From assembly GCA_009377585.1 (NCBI GenBank), contig WHTS01000045.1, positions 1-45,134 on the forward strand: DNA of 45,134 bases. The letters run 5' to 3'. The translations under genes and the position numbers were made by a program. Position 1 is the stretch's first letter, and every line of letters begins with the position of its first letter. This DNA is from Betaproteobacteria bacterium (lineage in GTDB: Bacteria; Pseudomonadota; Gammaproteobacteria; Burkholderiales; WYBJ01). Under the pieces are notes generated by a model. It made no database searches and was not told where the DNA came from. It was given only the letters and a program-made list of their open reading frames with translations. Below, piece after piece: positions 7,243-17,191 of the stretch.

Positions 7243-9588
7243 TCACTGCCTGATTCGATACCCCATAGCCTTGTATCCGCGCTGGCGCTTGTCCCACATT
7301 CGTAGAAGCGCCGGGTGGTCCGTGTCAACGAAATCGATGATTCGCACGTCTGTCTTGGTGGCATGCTCTCGATGCAAGCGCCCGGCGTATTGCTGCAAGG
7401 TTCCCTTCCACGAAACCGGCATCGCCAGAACCAGTGTGTCGAGAGGAGGATGGTCGAAGCCCTCCCCTACCAGCTTGCCGGTCGCAAGCAGTACGCGCGG
7501 AGCGTTCGGTGGTAGAGCCTCGAGTTGCCCAATAAGCGCCGCTCGCTGCTTCCGTGACATCCGGCCATGCAGTACGAACGGTGGCGGAATCTTTCCATCC
7601 AATACCGCCGAAATGACATCGAGATGGTCGGTGCGCTCGGTCAGCACCAGCACCTTGCGGCCTTGGCTGAACGCGTGTTCGATTTCGGCGGAAATTGCGA
7701 CCGTTCGAGCCTGATCGTTGGCGAGGTGCCGAAACACATCCTGAATTCCCGCGTCAGTCGGGAGGTCGATGCGTGCATGTAGCGAATACGCCACCACCTC
7801 CAGGTCGCGCGGGGCGCCGGCAGGTTTTGCTGCCGTGTGCCGAATCGGGCCACACTGCATGAAGATGATCGGTTGCTGGCCGTCGCGGCGGAACGGTGTG
7901 GCGGTCAGGCCGAGCACGTATTTCGCCTTGGTGCGCTTCAGAATGGCGTCAAATGACACCGCGCCGACGTGGTGGCATTCGTCCACGATGACGTGACCGT
8001 AGTTCTCGACCAGCGAGTTCACCTCGCCCTGCCGTGACAGAGACTGCATCACCGCTATGTCGATCTTCCCTGTGGGCTTGGCTTTGCCGCCGCCGATTGT
8101 TCCGATCGTGCCCTTGCCGATGCCAAGGAAGGCCTGCAGACGCTCCTGCCACTGTTTGAGCAACTCGGTGCGGTGTACCAGTACCAGGACGTTCACGCCA
8201 CGCTTGGCGATCATCGCTGCCGCCGCGACCGTCTTGCCGAAGGCGGTAGGCGCGCACAGCACGCCAGTGTCATAGCTCAACATTGCGGCAACCGCCGATC
8301 GCTGATCGGAACGCAGCTTACCGACGAAGGCGACTTCCAGTGGCTCTCCGCCGTAACGCTCATCACGCAGTTCGCAGCGGATACCGTTGTCCCTCAGCAA
8401 TTCCTGCACGGCATCCAGGCATCCGCGCGGCAGGGCAATGTGCTGCGGGTAGTTCTCGGCACTGCCAATTACGCGCGGTTTGTCCCAGACCGACATCCGC
8501 ATCGCCTGTGCCCTGTAGAACTCAGGGTTCTGGAACGCGGCAAGGCGGATCAGGCGGTTGGCCAGCGATTGCGGCAGCTGCGCCTTCTCGAAGTAGATGA
8601 GATTGCTCAACGTCACAGTGACTGACTTCGGCATTGTCCCCGGCAGCTGCTTCGTCGACGGGGCCGAACGCTTCCACGGCGTAACCAAGTCTTCTTCGTC
8701 GATGAAAGTGACGTCCAGTGGATGCGTCCTGCCCGTGGCACGCAGGATGGTCGGCTCGATGTCGTGCGGTGCCATCGGATGGATGGACGCCAAGAACGCC
8801 CACTGGTCGTGGTAGGGATGCAATTCCGCATCAACGAAAACGCTACAGCCGTTCTCACGAGGCAGCTTCTGCAAGGGCAAAGCGATCAGGTTGCCAAAGC
8901 CGCCCTTGGGCATCGTGTCCTGATTGGGAAACAGGCGGTCGTAAGACTCCAACTTCAATTGCCGGGTTCGCGAGCAGGTGTGGCTGATGATGGCCGTGCC
9001 CAGGCGACGGGCATCGCGGGCCGAGACCCGGCCAGCGAAAAACACCCAGGCATGCGCCCCTTTGCCGGAGCGCGAAATCTCAAGGACAACGGGTACGCCA
9101 AGTTCGCCACACGACTGCACGAAGGCGCGGGCGTCCTCTCTCCACTCGGCTTCGTCGAAATCGATGGCAAGGAAATAGCAGGTATCGTCCTCCAGCAGGG
9201 GATAAACGCCGACCGTGTGCTCACCAGCCAGATGGTCGTAAAGAACCGCATCCGACAGCGGGATCAGTAGTCGGTTGCTACAGTCCCCGCACTTGATGCG
9301 CGGCTTTTCGCAGACACCGGCACGCCACTCGTTGGCGCAGGCCGGCGAGTAACCCGACTTGGCCGTGGTCTTGCTCTCCCAACGGATCGGGTAGACATCC
9401 GTGCGTCCCCGGAACAACCGGCGAAACAGCGCAACCTTATCGGTAGTGGAAAGCCGTGAGGGCCCCGGCGTTGAAGCTGGCGGCACGGACTCCGGCAGCG
9501 CGCGCCATTGAATGCCGTTCGCTTTCAGTAGTGCGATCAGACGGGCGTTTTCGGCCCTTAATTCCGAAGATGGATCGCGGTCAACCAT
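7243..9588 (-). CDS. TOTE conflict system primase-helicase
   Basis: The 781-residue protein joins two enzymes. The N-terminal half is an archaeo-eukaryotic primase domain of the TOTE type: a cysteine cluster (Cys84, 93, 100, 103), the catalytic AIDFDEAEW with Asp143 and Asp145, and SRSGKGAHAW at 172-181. The C-terminal half is a superfamily II helicase: Walker A APTAFGKT near 445-452, DECHH near 534, GLTATPFRRDG and the motif VI segment QYAGRLHREH. TOTE systems are thought to act against mobile DNA, but their mechanism is not settled. It is 35 bp downstream of the AbiEii gene on the same strand. No DUF559 tail is present, unlike the second copy at 11.8-14.0 kb. Confidence 0.88.
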   Translation of the reverse strand: MVDRDPSSELRAENARLIALLKANGIQWRALPESVPPASTPGPSRLSTTDKVALFRRLFRGRTDVYPIRWESKTTAKSGYSPACANEWRAGVCEKPRIKCGDCSNRLLIPLSDAVLYDHLAGEHTVGVYPLLEDDTCYFLAIDFDEAEWREDARAFVQSCGELGVPVVLEISRSGKGAHAWVFFAGRVSARDARRLGTAIISHTCSRTRQLKLESYDRLFPNQDTMPKGGFGNLIALPLQKLPRENGCSVFVDAELHPYHDQWAFLASIHPMAPHDIEPTILRATGRTHPLDVTFIDEEDLVTPWKRSAPSTKQLPGTMPKSVTVTLSNLIYFEKAQLPQSLANRLIRLAAFQNPEFYRAQAMRMSVWDKPRVIGSAENYPQHIALPRGCLDAVQELLRDNGIRCELRDERYGGEPLEVAFVGKLRSDQRSAVAAMLSYDTGVLCAPTAFGKTVAAAAMIAKRGVNVLVLVHRTELLKQWQERLQAFLGIGKGTIGTIGGGKAKPTGKIDIAVMQSLSRQGEVNSLVENYGHVIVDECHHVGAVSFDAILKRTKAKYVLGLTATPFRRDGQQPIIFMQCGPIRHTAAKPAGAPRDLEVVAYSLHARIDLPTDAGIQDVFRHLANDQARTVAISAEIEHAFSQGRKVLVLTERTDHLDVISAVLDGKIPPPFVLHGRMSRKQRAALIGQLEALPPNAPRVLLATGKLVGEGFDHPPLDTLVLAMPVSWKGTLQQYAGRLHREHATKTDVRIIDFVDTDHPALLRMWDKRQRGYKAMGYRIRQ

Positions 9589-9623
9589 GGACCAGGTAGC
9601 CCGTAATCAAGTCGTCCGCAAGA

Positions 9624-10514
9624 TCACACACGCTGCAACTTATCCCGTGACGTCAGCAGTCCCGGAAATCTTTTCACGCGCAATTCTTCGAGCACCGGTT
9701 CCGCGAGCTTCCACCCCTCTCCGCCGATCCTCGCAATCAGCTCGATCCAAACCCGCTCGAACGCATGGATCGCATCCGCCTCTCCAAAACGAATACCCGC
9801 CGGCAGCAGTGGCGTGATGTCCTCTGTCAGGCTCCGGGTGAGTTTTTCCAGCATGCGCTGCTCGGCCATCGCGCGGGTGATCGGGTTGCCTTCAAGTGCT
9901 AAGTAGTGGTCAAAGCATGCAATGACCTTGTCCGGGGCCAGCGTTAGTTGCTCCAGTCCCTGATGCAAGTCGAACAGGTCGCGGCTCGCGCGTCGCTGCA
10001 GCAGCGCGCGCAGCTTCGTGCCGAACAGCTCCTCGGGCTCGAAAGACGCGATCTCGGTGGTTCCTCGGTACCAGTCGTTTTCTAATGCAAAGGGGTACCG
10101 CTTGATGCCGAGCAGGTTCGTGTGCTCCCGAGTGTTGATCTCGATCTTGAGCTTGAGCGTTGCCTGCGAATCGACCTCGGGCGTGAACTTGAACACCAGA
10201 TGCATCGAGTGACCTGCCTGCTCCCTTTGGCATCTTCCAAGCCACGACAATGCGTCGCGAATTGCATCGACCGTTGCACCGATGGGTTCGGCCTGCATCT
10301 GCACCAGGTCGATATCTTCCGAATAGCGCAGCGGCTGCTTGAACAGCAGTTTGTGGATGGCCGTTCCGCCGCGGAACGCTATCTTGTCCTTCAACGCCGG
10401 CGCATTGAACAGGTCGCACAGCGCGCGACTGATGATCAGATCCTGCTCAACCTGCCTCAAGTCCGGCCAAGGCGCCTTGACACTCCACGCCTGCAGGAAG
10501 GCGGTGGGAATCAT
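9624..10514 (-). CDS. AbiEii-type nucleotidyltransferase toxin
   Basis: The 296-residue protein has the DUF1814 AbiEii signature: RGGTAIHKLLF with Gly49-Gly50, YSEDIDLV with Asp67 and Asp69, and the helix motif TKLRALLQRRASRDLFD. AbiEii toxins transfer nucleotides to a host RNA acceptor and cause growth arrest or abortive infection. It overlaps the upstream AbiEi gene by 4 bp, which is the usual antitoxin-first coupling. The TOTE gene follows in the same direction. Length is typical for the family and the reading frame is intact. Confidence 0.9.
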   Translation of the reverse strand: MIPTAFLQAWSVKAPWPDLRQVEQDLIISRALCDLFNAPALKDKIAFRGGTAIHKLLFKQPLRYSEDIDLVQMQAEPIGATVDAIRDALSWLGRCQREQAGHSMHLVFKFTPEVDSQATLKLKIEINTREHTNLLGIKRYPFALENDWYRGTTEIASFEPEELFGTKLRALLQRRASRDLFDLHQGLEQLTLAPDKVIACFDHYLALEGNPITRAMAEQRMLEKLTRSLTEDITPLLPAGIRFGEADAIHAFERVWIELIARIGGEGWKLAEPVLEELRVKRFPGLLTSRDKLQRV

Positions 10515-11329
10515 TCTGTGATCTCCACCTTTTCATTGATCATGAGCTTCCATTTCGCGTTTCTCTCGTGAGCCTGCGCCAGCGCTGCCACGATAGGCTT
10601 CGCGGCGGGATCCAGTGGCAGCATCGTCTTGGCTCGCTTGACGAAGGGCTCCAGCGCATGGGCCTGGCGACCATGCCCCACCTGATCAAGCAAATAACCG
10701 AGCCGTCGTACCGCCGAATTTTCGTATGCGGCAGCCGCCTTTGCCAGCGAGCGCGGATTGGCTTTGGCGCCGATGTCCTTGGCGATCTGCGCGACTGCGT
10801 TAATTCCAGCGGCCTTGTGAAAGTAGCGTACGCAGTCGAGCAGCGTCAGTTCGACGCCGGCTACATTGGCAAATCCGGTGTCGCTCTTCATCTTGCTCAC
10901 CAGTTTGGGCGTATTGATCTGAGAGAATGACTCGGCAGCCTGGTATAGGAATTGCACGCGGTGACGGCCAAGGTCGAAGTCGCGCAACTGCCTGGGCACA
11001 ACGATCTGGAAGACCATGGTGGCCTGATGCGATGAGCCGTGGAACGCCGCCGCACGCAGCAACGAAATGCGGTAGTCGATCCCCTGATGCTTCATCAGCG
11101 GGTCGATCCACTTCACAGGGTCTGGCGCGCCGGCGATCCGGTCTTCCGGGCGCAGGATGAGATAGAAGCCGTGCCTGGGATTCGCCAGGCGGCGCTTCTT
11201 GATCGAGCGCGTGATCGCTGCGGCGAGCGCCGCCGGCTTCAGGTCAAGCGCAGCGAGAGCCTCATCTCCAGAGAAATAGGCGCGGCCGCGAGAGAGCAGA
11301 TCGTCGAGGTAAGAGTCCAACGTAGCCAT
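10511..11329 (-). CDS. AbiEi-type antitoxin / transcriptional regulator
   Basis: The 272-residue protein has an N-terminal winged-helix segment (YLDDLLSRGRAYFSGDEALAAL, then LANPRHGFYLIL), followed by the AbiEi C-terminal domain with YRISLLRAAAFHG and VELTLLDCVRYF. AbiEi proteins repress their own operon and neutralise AbiEii. It is the first gene of the leftward operon AbiEi-AbiEii-TOTE and starts 57 bp from the core of repeat R2, so the promoter must lie in the AT-rich 11330-11385 stretch or within the repeat. Confidence 0.85.
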   Translation of the reverse strand: MATLDSYLDDLLSRGRAYFSGDEALAALDLKPAALAAAITRSIKKRRLANPRHGFYLILRPEDRIAGAPDPVKWIDPLMKHQGIDYRISLLRAAAFHGSSHQATMVFQIVVPRQLRDFDLGRHRVQFLYQAAESFSQINTPKLVSKMKSDTGFANVAGVELTLLDCVRYFHKAAGINAVAQIAKDIGAKANPRSLAKAAAAYENSAVRRLGYLLDQVGHGRQAHALEPFVKRAKTMLPLDPAAKPIVAALAQAHERNAKWKLMINEKVEITE

Positions 11330-11385
11330 TCCATAACATATTCAAAACTCGATGAATTATCAATAGTTTTGCATATGTTTTGGGC

Positions 11386-11824
11386 TACTCCCACTCAATC
11401 ATCAACGGCGCATGCAAGCCGTTGTCTCATCTCGAGCTTTGCGCTGCGAGTAAGAATTTTACCGTCAGATTTACCGTCAATCCCAATGGCATACCCGAAA
11501 ACTGCATTCACCATCTATCGGCATTTATCGAGGACGATCGGCGCTCGGGCATAGGCCACCATTCGAGATGTATCGAGATCTATCGGTCGCGGCAGGGCTT
11601 GTTGACGGCGTCAACCAGCCCTGTTGCTGATCGAAAATGGCGCTGAAAACATGCCGGCATCAAATGACATAACTCATTGTTGCGAAGCGCCTATTCGTGA
11701 AGGTTTTTACCGTCACGGGCGCACTCTGAAGGCAGCTGCGTGCCGAAAAATAGCAAAAATGGCCGCCATCAAATGCCTTAACCGATTGCCACACAATGAG
11801 TTTTTGAGCATTTTTTTACCGTCA
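11386..11824. repeat. Island repeat R2
   Basis: The core is at 11386-11408 (minus strand PLMIEWE-stop). Paired TACCGTCA boxes begin at 11460 and 11472, a block of TATCG units follows at about 11514-11592, and single TACCGTCA boxes occur at 11708 and 11817. It has the same order and nearly the same spacing as R3 and R4 over about 440 bp, with substitutions but few indels. It lacks the left arms of R1 and R4. The last box supplies the stop codon of the truncated TOTE-like gene. Confidence 0.7.
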
Positions 11825-13980
11825 GGTCAGTCGGGCTGGGGCATTGTGTTTGAGTGACCGCAGAATTCCGTCCAGCACGAGGTCCAACTCCTTGCCTACG
11901 TCTTCGGCAAGAAAGCGCAACACCAAGTATCCGTTCTGCTGCAACAGCTGATCCTTACGGCGGTCGCGTCGGTATACAACGGGATCGCCGAGATGCTGCG
12001 CGCCGTCCAACTCAACCGCCACACGGGAATCGGCGCACAGGAGATCGACCTCGAGTCTTCCGACAGCATCGAACGCGATCGGCAGCGAAACGTTGAGGCG
12101 GAAACGGCCTTTGGTTTCCGACAGGGTCTCCAACCGTCTGTAGAGAAACGCTTCGCTCGCGCTCCGGGCTCGGGCGGCACCGTCGGAATCTGGAAGCACC
12201 GTCTGAGCAGCATGCAGGAACAGACTTGCGAGCGACGTGTCAACTCCATCGCGCACGAGCCTGCGTACGCTGCCAGAGTAATCGCGCTTCCAGAGTGGAT
12301 CGGTCGGTAGCGGCACATCGGCAGGCCACCCCGGGATGGCGCTGGCAGGCAGGAGGATCCTGTAGCCAATTCCTTCATAGCCACGACAACGCCGGTCGAA
12401 CATCCGCGCCAGCATAGGCACATTGAGGTCTGCGTAGTCGTAGATGCGGACGTCGCGCTTGCCCTCGTAGAGACGGTGCAGCCGGCCGGCGTACTGGGCG
12501 ATGGTGCCTCGCCACGAAACAGGAAGCGTCAGAAACAACGTATCCAGTCGTGGATCGTCAAAGCCCTCTCCCACGTGCTTACCCGTTGCCAGGATTACCC
12601 TGGCTTCCTCGCGGGGGATGGTCGCCAGCCGGGCGGCCATCGCCTGTCGCTGTTTTTTTCCCATCCCCGCGCGCAGTACCACCACGTGAGGGACGCTTGT
12701 CGCGAGCCCGCGCTCGAGGCGATCGAGGTGGTCGTTCCGCTCGGTGAGCACGAGTGGCGAGCGCCCGCTACGCACGGACTCGACGACATCCTCGCAGATG
12801 CGTCGAGTGCGCGGCTCGTCGCCGACCAGGTCCTGGTATAGAGTCAGAAATTCGACCCGCTTGTCCGGGTCAGCTTCCTTGATCGGCTGAAAGTTCGTCG
12901 GTTGCACGATCACAATGTGCTCAAAGGGCCGGATTGCCGCCTGTACCCTTGCGTTCACGCGATGGCGAACGGGTCCGCACTGCATGAAGATGATCGGATG
13001 GTGTCCATCCTTGCGGGCCAAGGTAGCAGACAATCCCAAGACAAACCGCGCCTTGACCTGACGCGCCACCTGCTCAAAACCCGGCGCCGACACGTGATGA
13101 CACTCATCGACTATCACGTGACCATACTCGCCCACGCGATCATCGACGACGCCTTTTCTTACGAGACTCTGAATGACGGCCACATCGAGCTGCCCGTTTG
13201 GTCGGCTTCGCCCACCGCCGATTTGACCGATTGCTTGTGCGGGCACGCCAAGGAACGCTGCGAGTCGCTCGATCCATTGGTCGAGCAGTTGCCGTCGATG
13301 CACGAGCACGAGCGAATTGACAGCGCGCTCTGCGATGAGCCAAGCCGCGATCACGGTCTTCCCGAACGCCGTCGTGGCTGCCAGCACGCCTGTGTCGTGC
13401 GCCAGCATCGCGTCCGCCGCGGTTCTTTGCTCAGGGCGCAGTTCGCCCTGGAAGCTCACCTGCAGAGGCTGTCCGCCGTAACGCTCGTCGCGAATGGCGG
13501 GCTGAATACGCAGATCGGCGAGCGTATCGTGAACGTCGTCGAAGCAGCCTCGCGGCAGGCCGATATGATGCGGGTGATCCTCGGCACAGGCGATCACGCG
13601 CCGCTTGCCATACGTGGGCAAGCGCATCGCCTGCGCCTTGTAGAACTCCGGATTCTGAAACGCCGCCAACCGAAGCAGCCGGTTCCGCAGAGCCGGATAT
13701 AGCCCTTCTTTGGCGATATAGATCTGATTGCCGAGAACCAGCCGCAGGGTACGAGGCAGTTCGCCCGCGATCGGCGCTTCCCTGCGGCGGCGCGAGGGAG
13801 GTGCTGTCCACGGCTCTTCTTCTCCGTCGTCCTGGGGCGGCAGGCGCACGCCGAGGACGCGACCACGTCGTTCCGCTTCCTGGACAACCCCTTCTATTTG
13901 ATCTCGGCCTATCCTCCGCACGCTTGCAAGAAACGCCCATTGGTCTGCCCAAGGGACCAGGCCGTAAGGCTCTGCAGGAA
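11822..13980 (-). pseudogene. 5'-truncated TOTE-type helicase with C-terminal DUF559 nuclease
   Basis: An open frame continues up to 14128, but similarity to the intact TOTE protein begins only near DQWAFLASV (about 13960), so the whole primase domain is missing. What remains is an SF2 helicase, with numbering from the start of the open frame: ATTAFGKT near 251-258, DECHH at 341-345, GLSATLARKDG in place of GLTATPFRRDG, and QYAGRLHRLY. A DUF559/Vsr-like nuclease tail of about 110 residues follows, with VAVELDGAQH and DQLLQQNGYLVLRF. The stop lies inside repeat R2. The truncated end abuts an alpha/beta hydrolase scrap and the GGDEF gene. It may still make a helicase-nuclease, but no convincing start codon is visible. 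Confidence 0.65.
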
Positions 13981-14084
13981 CGTGAGTTTTGGGCGGTTGC
14001 ATACGTTGGATACCGTCGAGACTACCGCTACCTACGAAGGCATGCTCGAAAGCGCATGCCATCGTACGGAGCGAGACCCTGCAC

Positions 14085-14180
14085 CCCACTTCGAACATGG
14101 CTCGTCGGCGATGTCGTCCCAGAGGCACTTGCCGTCCTCCGGCACGAAGGCGTCGAGGTACACGAGCGTCCCGAGGATCT
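14085..14180 (-). pseudogene. Alpha/beta hydrolase fragment
   Basis: About 30 codons on the minus strand read LGTLVYLDAFVPEDGK followed by a Trp-Asp pair, a well-conserved internal segment of EstA-like alpha/beta hydrolases. Nothing on either side continues the fold. It lies exactly between the truncated TOTE gene and the end of the GGDEF gene, so it marks an insertion or deletion joint. Confidence 0.5.
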
Positions 14181-16294
14181 CAGGCGGAGCGGGAGCGAAA
14201 CGCGTTCCTGCCTTCGGCCTTCGACCGATACATCGCCTCGTCCGCGCTCCGCAGCAGCGCGCCGGCATCCTCGCCGTCCTCGGGGTAGCGGCTGATGCCG
14301 ATGCTCGCGGTCACCCGGCATTCCTGCCCGGCGGCGAGGGGGACCGGCCGCGCCACGGCGTCGAGGAGCTTGCGCGCGACCTTGGCGGGCCTTTCGGGCT
14401 CGCCGGATTCCTCCACGAGCACCACGAACTCGTCTCCTCCCATTCGCCCGACGACGTCGCCCGCGCGCAGGCTCGAGCGCAGCCGCGCGGCGATTTCCTT
14501 GAGCACCGCGTCGCCGGCGCCGTGACCGAGGGTATCGTTGACCGGCTTGAAACCATCGAGATCGATGAACAGCAGCGCGACCTGGCGGTGGTGGCGTTGC
14601 GCCAGAGCGAGCGTCTGTTCGAGCCGCTCCACGAAGGCGGCACGGTTGGCGAGCCCGGTCAGCGGATCGTGATAGGCGCCAAAGCGAAGTTTTTCCTCCG
14701 CCGCCTTGCGCGCGAGAAATTGTCCGATCTGGCTGCCGAGATCGTGCGCCAGCCGCAGCAGGTCCTCGTCGCGCGGGCGCTTCTCCCGCGCATACAGCTC
14801 CAGCACGCCGAAGAATCCCCCGGAAAGGAGGATCGGAAACGCCAGCACGCTCGCGAGTCCGGCCGCGAGCGCGGCCAGGCCGCGCCGGAAGGTCGCAAGG
14901 CGGCCGATATCCTCCACCCAGATCGGCGTGCCGCCGCGCCACACCTGCTGTACGATGCCGCCACCGTCCGCGCGCGGGGGCGCAGCATAGTTGCGCGTGG
15001 CTTCGAGGAAGGCATTGACCGCAGGCTCCTCCGCGCCCCAGGTCTCCAGGCAGCGCAGCAGGTTCGCCTGCGCATCGACGATCCAGCGCGCGCCGCAGGC
15101 GAAATTCAGCGTCTGGCACAGATTGCGTATGACCCCTTGCACGGCCTCCTCCACCGCGTCCGCGTCGGCGAGCAGCGCGGTGATACTGGCCTGCAGTTCC
15201 TGGCGCAGCGCGGCGTTCCTGCGCTCGGTGATGTCGGTGAAGCTGACGAGCAGGCAGTCCTCGTTCTCGTAGCGGATGGCCCGGCCGGACATCAGCGCCC
15301 AGAAACGGCGCCCTTCGTAATCCTTCAACTCGATCTCCCGTTCGCGCGTAACCCCGCCCTCGAGCGCCTGGCGGACCAGCTGCGCGCGATCTCCCGGGTC
15401 GGCGTAGAAGCTCCGCGCGAGCTGCCCGCTGCGTACCTCCGACGGCACCCGGGTCTGCTCCCGGGCGCGGCGGTTGGTATAGAGCAGCGCGCCGTCCCTC
15501 AGGCGCGAGATCACTATGGCGTAGGGCGCGTCGCGCAGCATCCCGCTCAAGCGCGCTTCGCTTTCCTCGAGCGCCTGCTGGCGCTGGATCTTCCGGTCGT
15601 AGGCGACGATCCGCCGCAAAAGCAACCCGCCCCCGAGCAGCGAGGCGAGCCCGGTGAACAGCACCAGCGCGGAAAGCGCGCGCTGGGCAAAGCGCGCGGC
15701 TTCGCCTATCGCGGCGGAGAATCGTATCTCGAGCAGTGTAAGCTGGTCATTGAGGGCGTGGATTTCGTCGAGCACAGGCCGGGTGCGCGCCGCGGACTCG
15801 CCCCCGCGCAACCGCATGGCCGCATCGTCCATCTGCGCGATCAGCCGGTCGCCCTCGGCCCAGATGTCGATCGCTTCGCTGATGTAAGGGGCATGGCGAA
15901 ACCAGCGAAAAACCATGGCGAGGCGGGCCAGATCGTCCGGATGGTTTCCGCCCTGCAGCAAGCCGCGGTAGGCGGCCTCCCGGTCAAGGCGCGGCTTTTC
16001 CAGCTCGATACGCGCCGCGCGGTCTCCCAGGGTGACGGCGATGCGCTTGCGGTACGCGCGGAAATCGGCTTCGTCGCGCGTGGCGGTATAGCGCACGAGG
16101 TGATGCATCGCGTCCTTCTGCGCCTTCGACCAGAGGCTTTCCCCGGCCATGTAGGCCGTCGTGGCGGCGAGAAACTCCATGCTCGCGATCGCCACGGCGA
16201 CCAGAACGCCGACGATCGCGACCAGCATCCAGACGATCAGGAACGAGCGATTGCCGTCCAGAATCTTGCCAAGAGCTTGCCGCCAAGCCGCCAC
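14180..16294 (-). CDS. Membrane diguanylate cyclase with PAS, GAF and GGDEF domains
   Basis: The 704-residue protein has two membrane segments (about residues 18-40 and 188-208) around a periplasmic helical sensor region. A PAS domain follows (SGMLRDAPYAIVISRLRDG), with a PAC end at VSFTDITERR, then a GAF domain (about 365-520) and a C-terminal GGDEF domain. The active site GGDEF is intact at 618-622, and an inhibitory site RAGD sits five residues upstream. It should make cyclic di-GMP in response to a periplasmic or ligand signal. It is out of place among defence genes: neighbours on both sides belong to the island, and a gene scrap lies at its 3' end. The start ATG at 16294 is the first good one. 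Confidence 0.88.
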   Translation of the reverse strand: MAAWRQALGKILDGNRSFLIVWMLVAIVGVLVAVAIASMEFLAATTAYMAGESLWSKAQKDAMHHLVRYTATRDEADFRAYRKRIAVTLGDRAARIELEKPRLDREAAYRGLLQGGNHPDDLARLAMVFRWFRHAPYISEAIDIWAEGDRLIAQMDDAAMRLRGGESAARTRPVLDEIHALNDQLTLLEIRFSAAIGEAARFAQRALSALVLFTGLASLLGGGLLLRRIVAYDRKIQRQQALEESEARLSGMLRDAPYAIVISRLRDGALLYTNRRAREQTRVPSEVRSGQLARSFYADPGDRAQLVRQALEGGVTREREIELKDYEGRRFWALMSGRAIRYENEDCLLVSFTDITERRNAALRQELQASITALLADADAVEEAVQGVIRNLCQTLNFACGARWIVDAQANLLRCLETWGAEEPAVNAFLEATRNYAAPPRADGGGIVQQVWRGGTPIWVEDIGRLATFRRGLAALAAGLASVLAFPILLSGGFFGVLELYAREKRPRDEDLLRLAHDLGSQIGQFLARKAAEEKLRFGAYHDPLTGLANRAAFVERLEQTLALAQRHHRQVALLFIDLDGFKPVNDTLGHGAGDAVLKEIAARLRSSLRAGDVVGRMGGDEFVVLVEESGEPERPAKVARKLLDAVARPVPLAAGQECRVTASIGISRYPEDGEDAGALLRSADEAMYRSKAEGRNAFRSRSA

Positions 16295-16453
16295 GCGTCC
16301 TCCCCAGGCTGAGCGAGTGCTATTCTATTCTTCTTATCCCTCCGTCCGGCCGCTCCTTCAGTAAGCATCTACGGCGAACGTAGGCTGACCACGGCGGCGG
16401 GAGTCAGCGCGTTGCCTGCCGCGCCGTTCGGCCTCGACGATGCGGCCTGCCGT

Positions 16454-16798
16454 TTAGATCGCGGCGAGCCGCTCGACCGTATCCGGGAAGCGTTTCACGA
16501 GATTGATGAGCAATGCCGCCTGTGCATTGGGTTTCGCCCGCCCCTGTTCCCAGTTCTCCAGGGTGCGTACGTTCGTGCGCAGATAGGCGGCAAACAGCCC
16601 CCTCGAGACTTTGAGACGTTGGCGAACGCGCACCAGCTCCCGGGGAGTGACCTCGGGAGCGGGCTTAAAGTCGACCGCATGCGTGCGAAGGGTGCGCCTG
16701 CCTTGCCGCGCCTGTGCGAGCGCCGACATGCCTTCCGTCAATTCGGCAAACAGATTGCGCTTGTGTGTACGAGCCCGCTTGGACCTTGCCCTTGTCAT
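16454..16798 (-). CDS. HigA/NadS-type antitoxin
   Basis: The 114-residue protein has a C-terminal helix-turn-helix with SRGLFAAYLRTNVRTLENWEQ, then GRAKPNAQAALLINLVKRFP, typical of antitoxins from HigB-first modules. Its start overlaps the toxin stop by 4 bp. It would bind the toxin and repress the promoter upstream of the toxin gene. The N-terminal basic stretch (TRARSKRARTHKR) is longer than usual. Confidence 0.85.
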   Translation of the reverse strand: MTRARSKRARTHKRNLFAELTEGMSALAQARQGRRTLRTHAVDFKPAPEVTPRELVRVRQRLKVSRGLFAAYLRTNVRTLENWEQGRAKPNAQAALLINLVKRFPDTVERLAAI

Positions 16799-17139
16799 GT
16801 CGCTCTCCTTGCTTCCAACTCCGCCTTGAGCATCTCCTTCAATGCCTTGCGCTGCTTCGGCGTCAAATCGTCCATTTCATCCTTGTCGTAGAGCGTATAC
16901 AGCCAAAACTGCCTACCGGCGCTCCACCAGTAGTAGATGACGCGCAGCCCGCCGCGCTTGCCCTTTCCGCGCCGCTTGTCCGCAAACCGCAACTTACGGA
17001 GGCCGCCCGTATCCTTGATCACTTCGCCGGCTTCGGGATTCTTCAGCATCTGCTGCTGCAGCTCGCCGAACGCCGCGTCGTCGAGGTACTCGGCACGATG
17101 ACGCGCGAAAGCGGGCAGCTCGACGAAAACAGCCTTCAC
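16795..17139 (-). CDS. RelE/HigB-type toxin
   Basis: The 114-residue protein has the RelE/ParE-superfamily layout: an early FAEY-like helix (PAFARHRAEYLDD), EVIKDTGGLRKLRF, the strand GGLRVIYYWWS, and LYTLYDKDEMDDLTPKQ near the C-terminus. Such toxins cut mRNA on the ribosome. The toxin gene comes first and overlaps the antitoxin by 4 bp, as in HigBA modules. The AT-rich stretch 17140-17190 before repeat R3 probably holds the promoter; it carries short TACG repeats that could be antitoxin sites. Confidence 0.85.
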   Translation of the reverse strand: MKAVFVELPAFARHRAEYLDDAAFGELQQQMLKNPEAGEVIKDTGGLRKLRFADKRRGKGKRGGLRVIYYWWSAGRQFWLYTLYDKDEMDDLTPKQRKALKEMLKAELEARRAT

Positions 17140-17191
17140 AGGCAGATTATACGCGATCTACGTATATACGCTAGTTGCGTATAAATACCCC

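Noticed and set aside
11386-11824. R repeats as CRISPR or integron attC sites
   Set aside because: Units are irregularly placed with no equal spacers, and the core lacks the paired R'/R'' boxes of attC sites. The protein-tail core fits a gene-end attachment site better.
13898-16312. An 804-codon open frame on the plus strand opposite the GGDEF gene
   Set aside because: It is a high-GC antisense shadow; the product is Arg/Pro/His-rich with no fold, and the minus strand encodes a clear multidomain protein.
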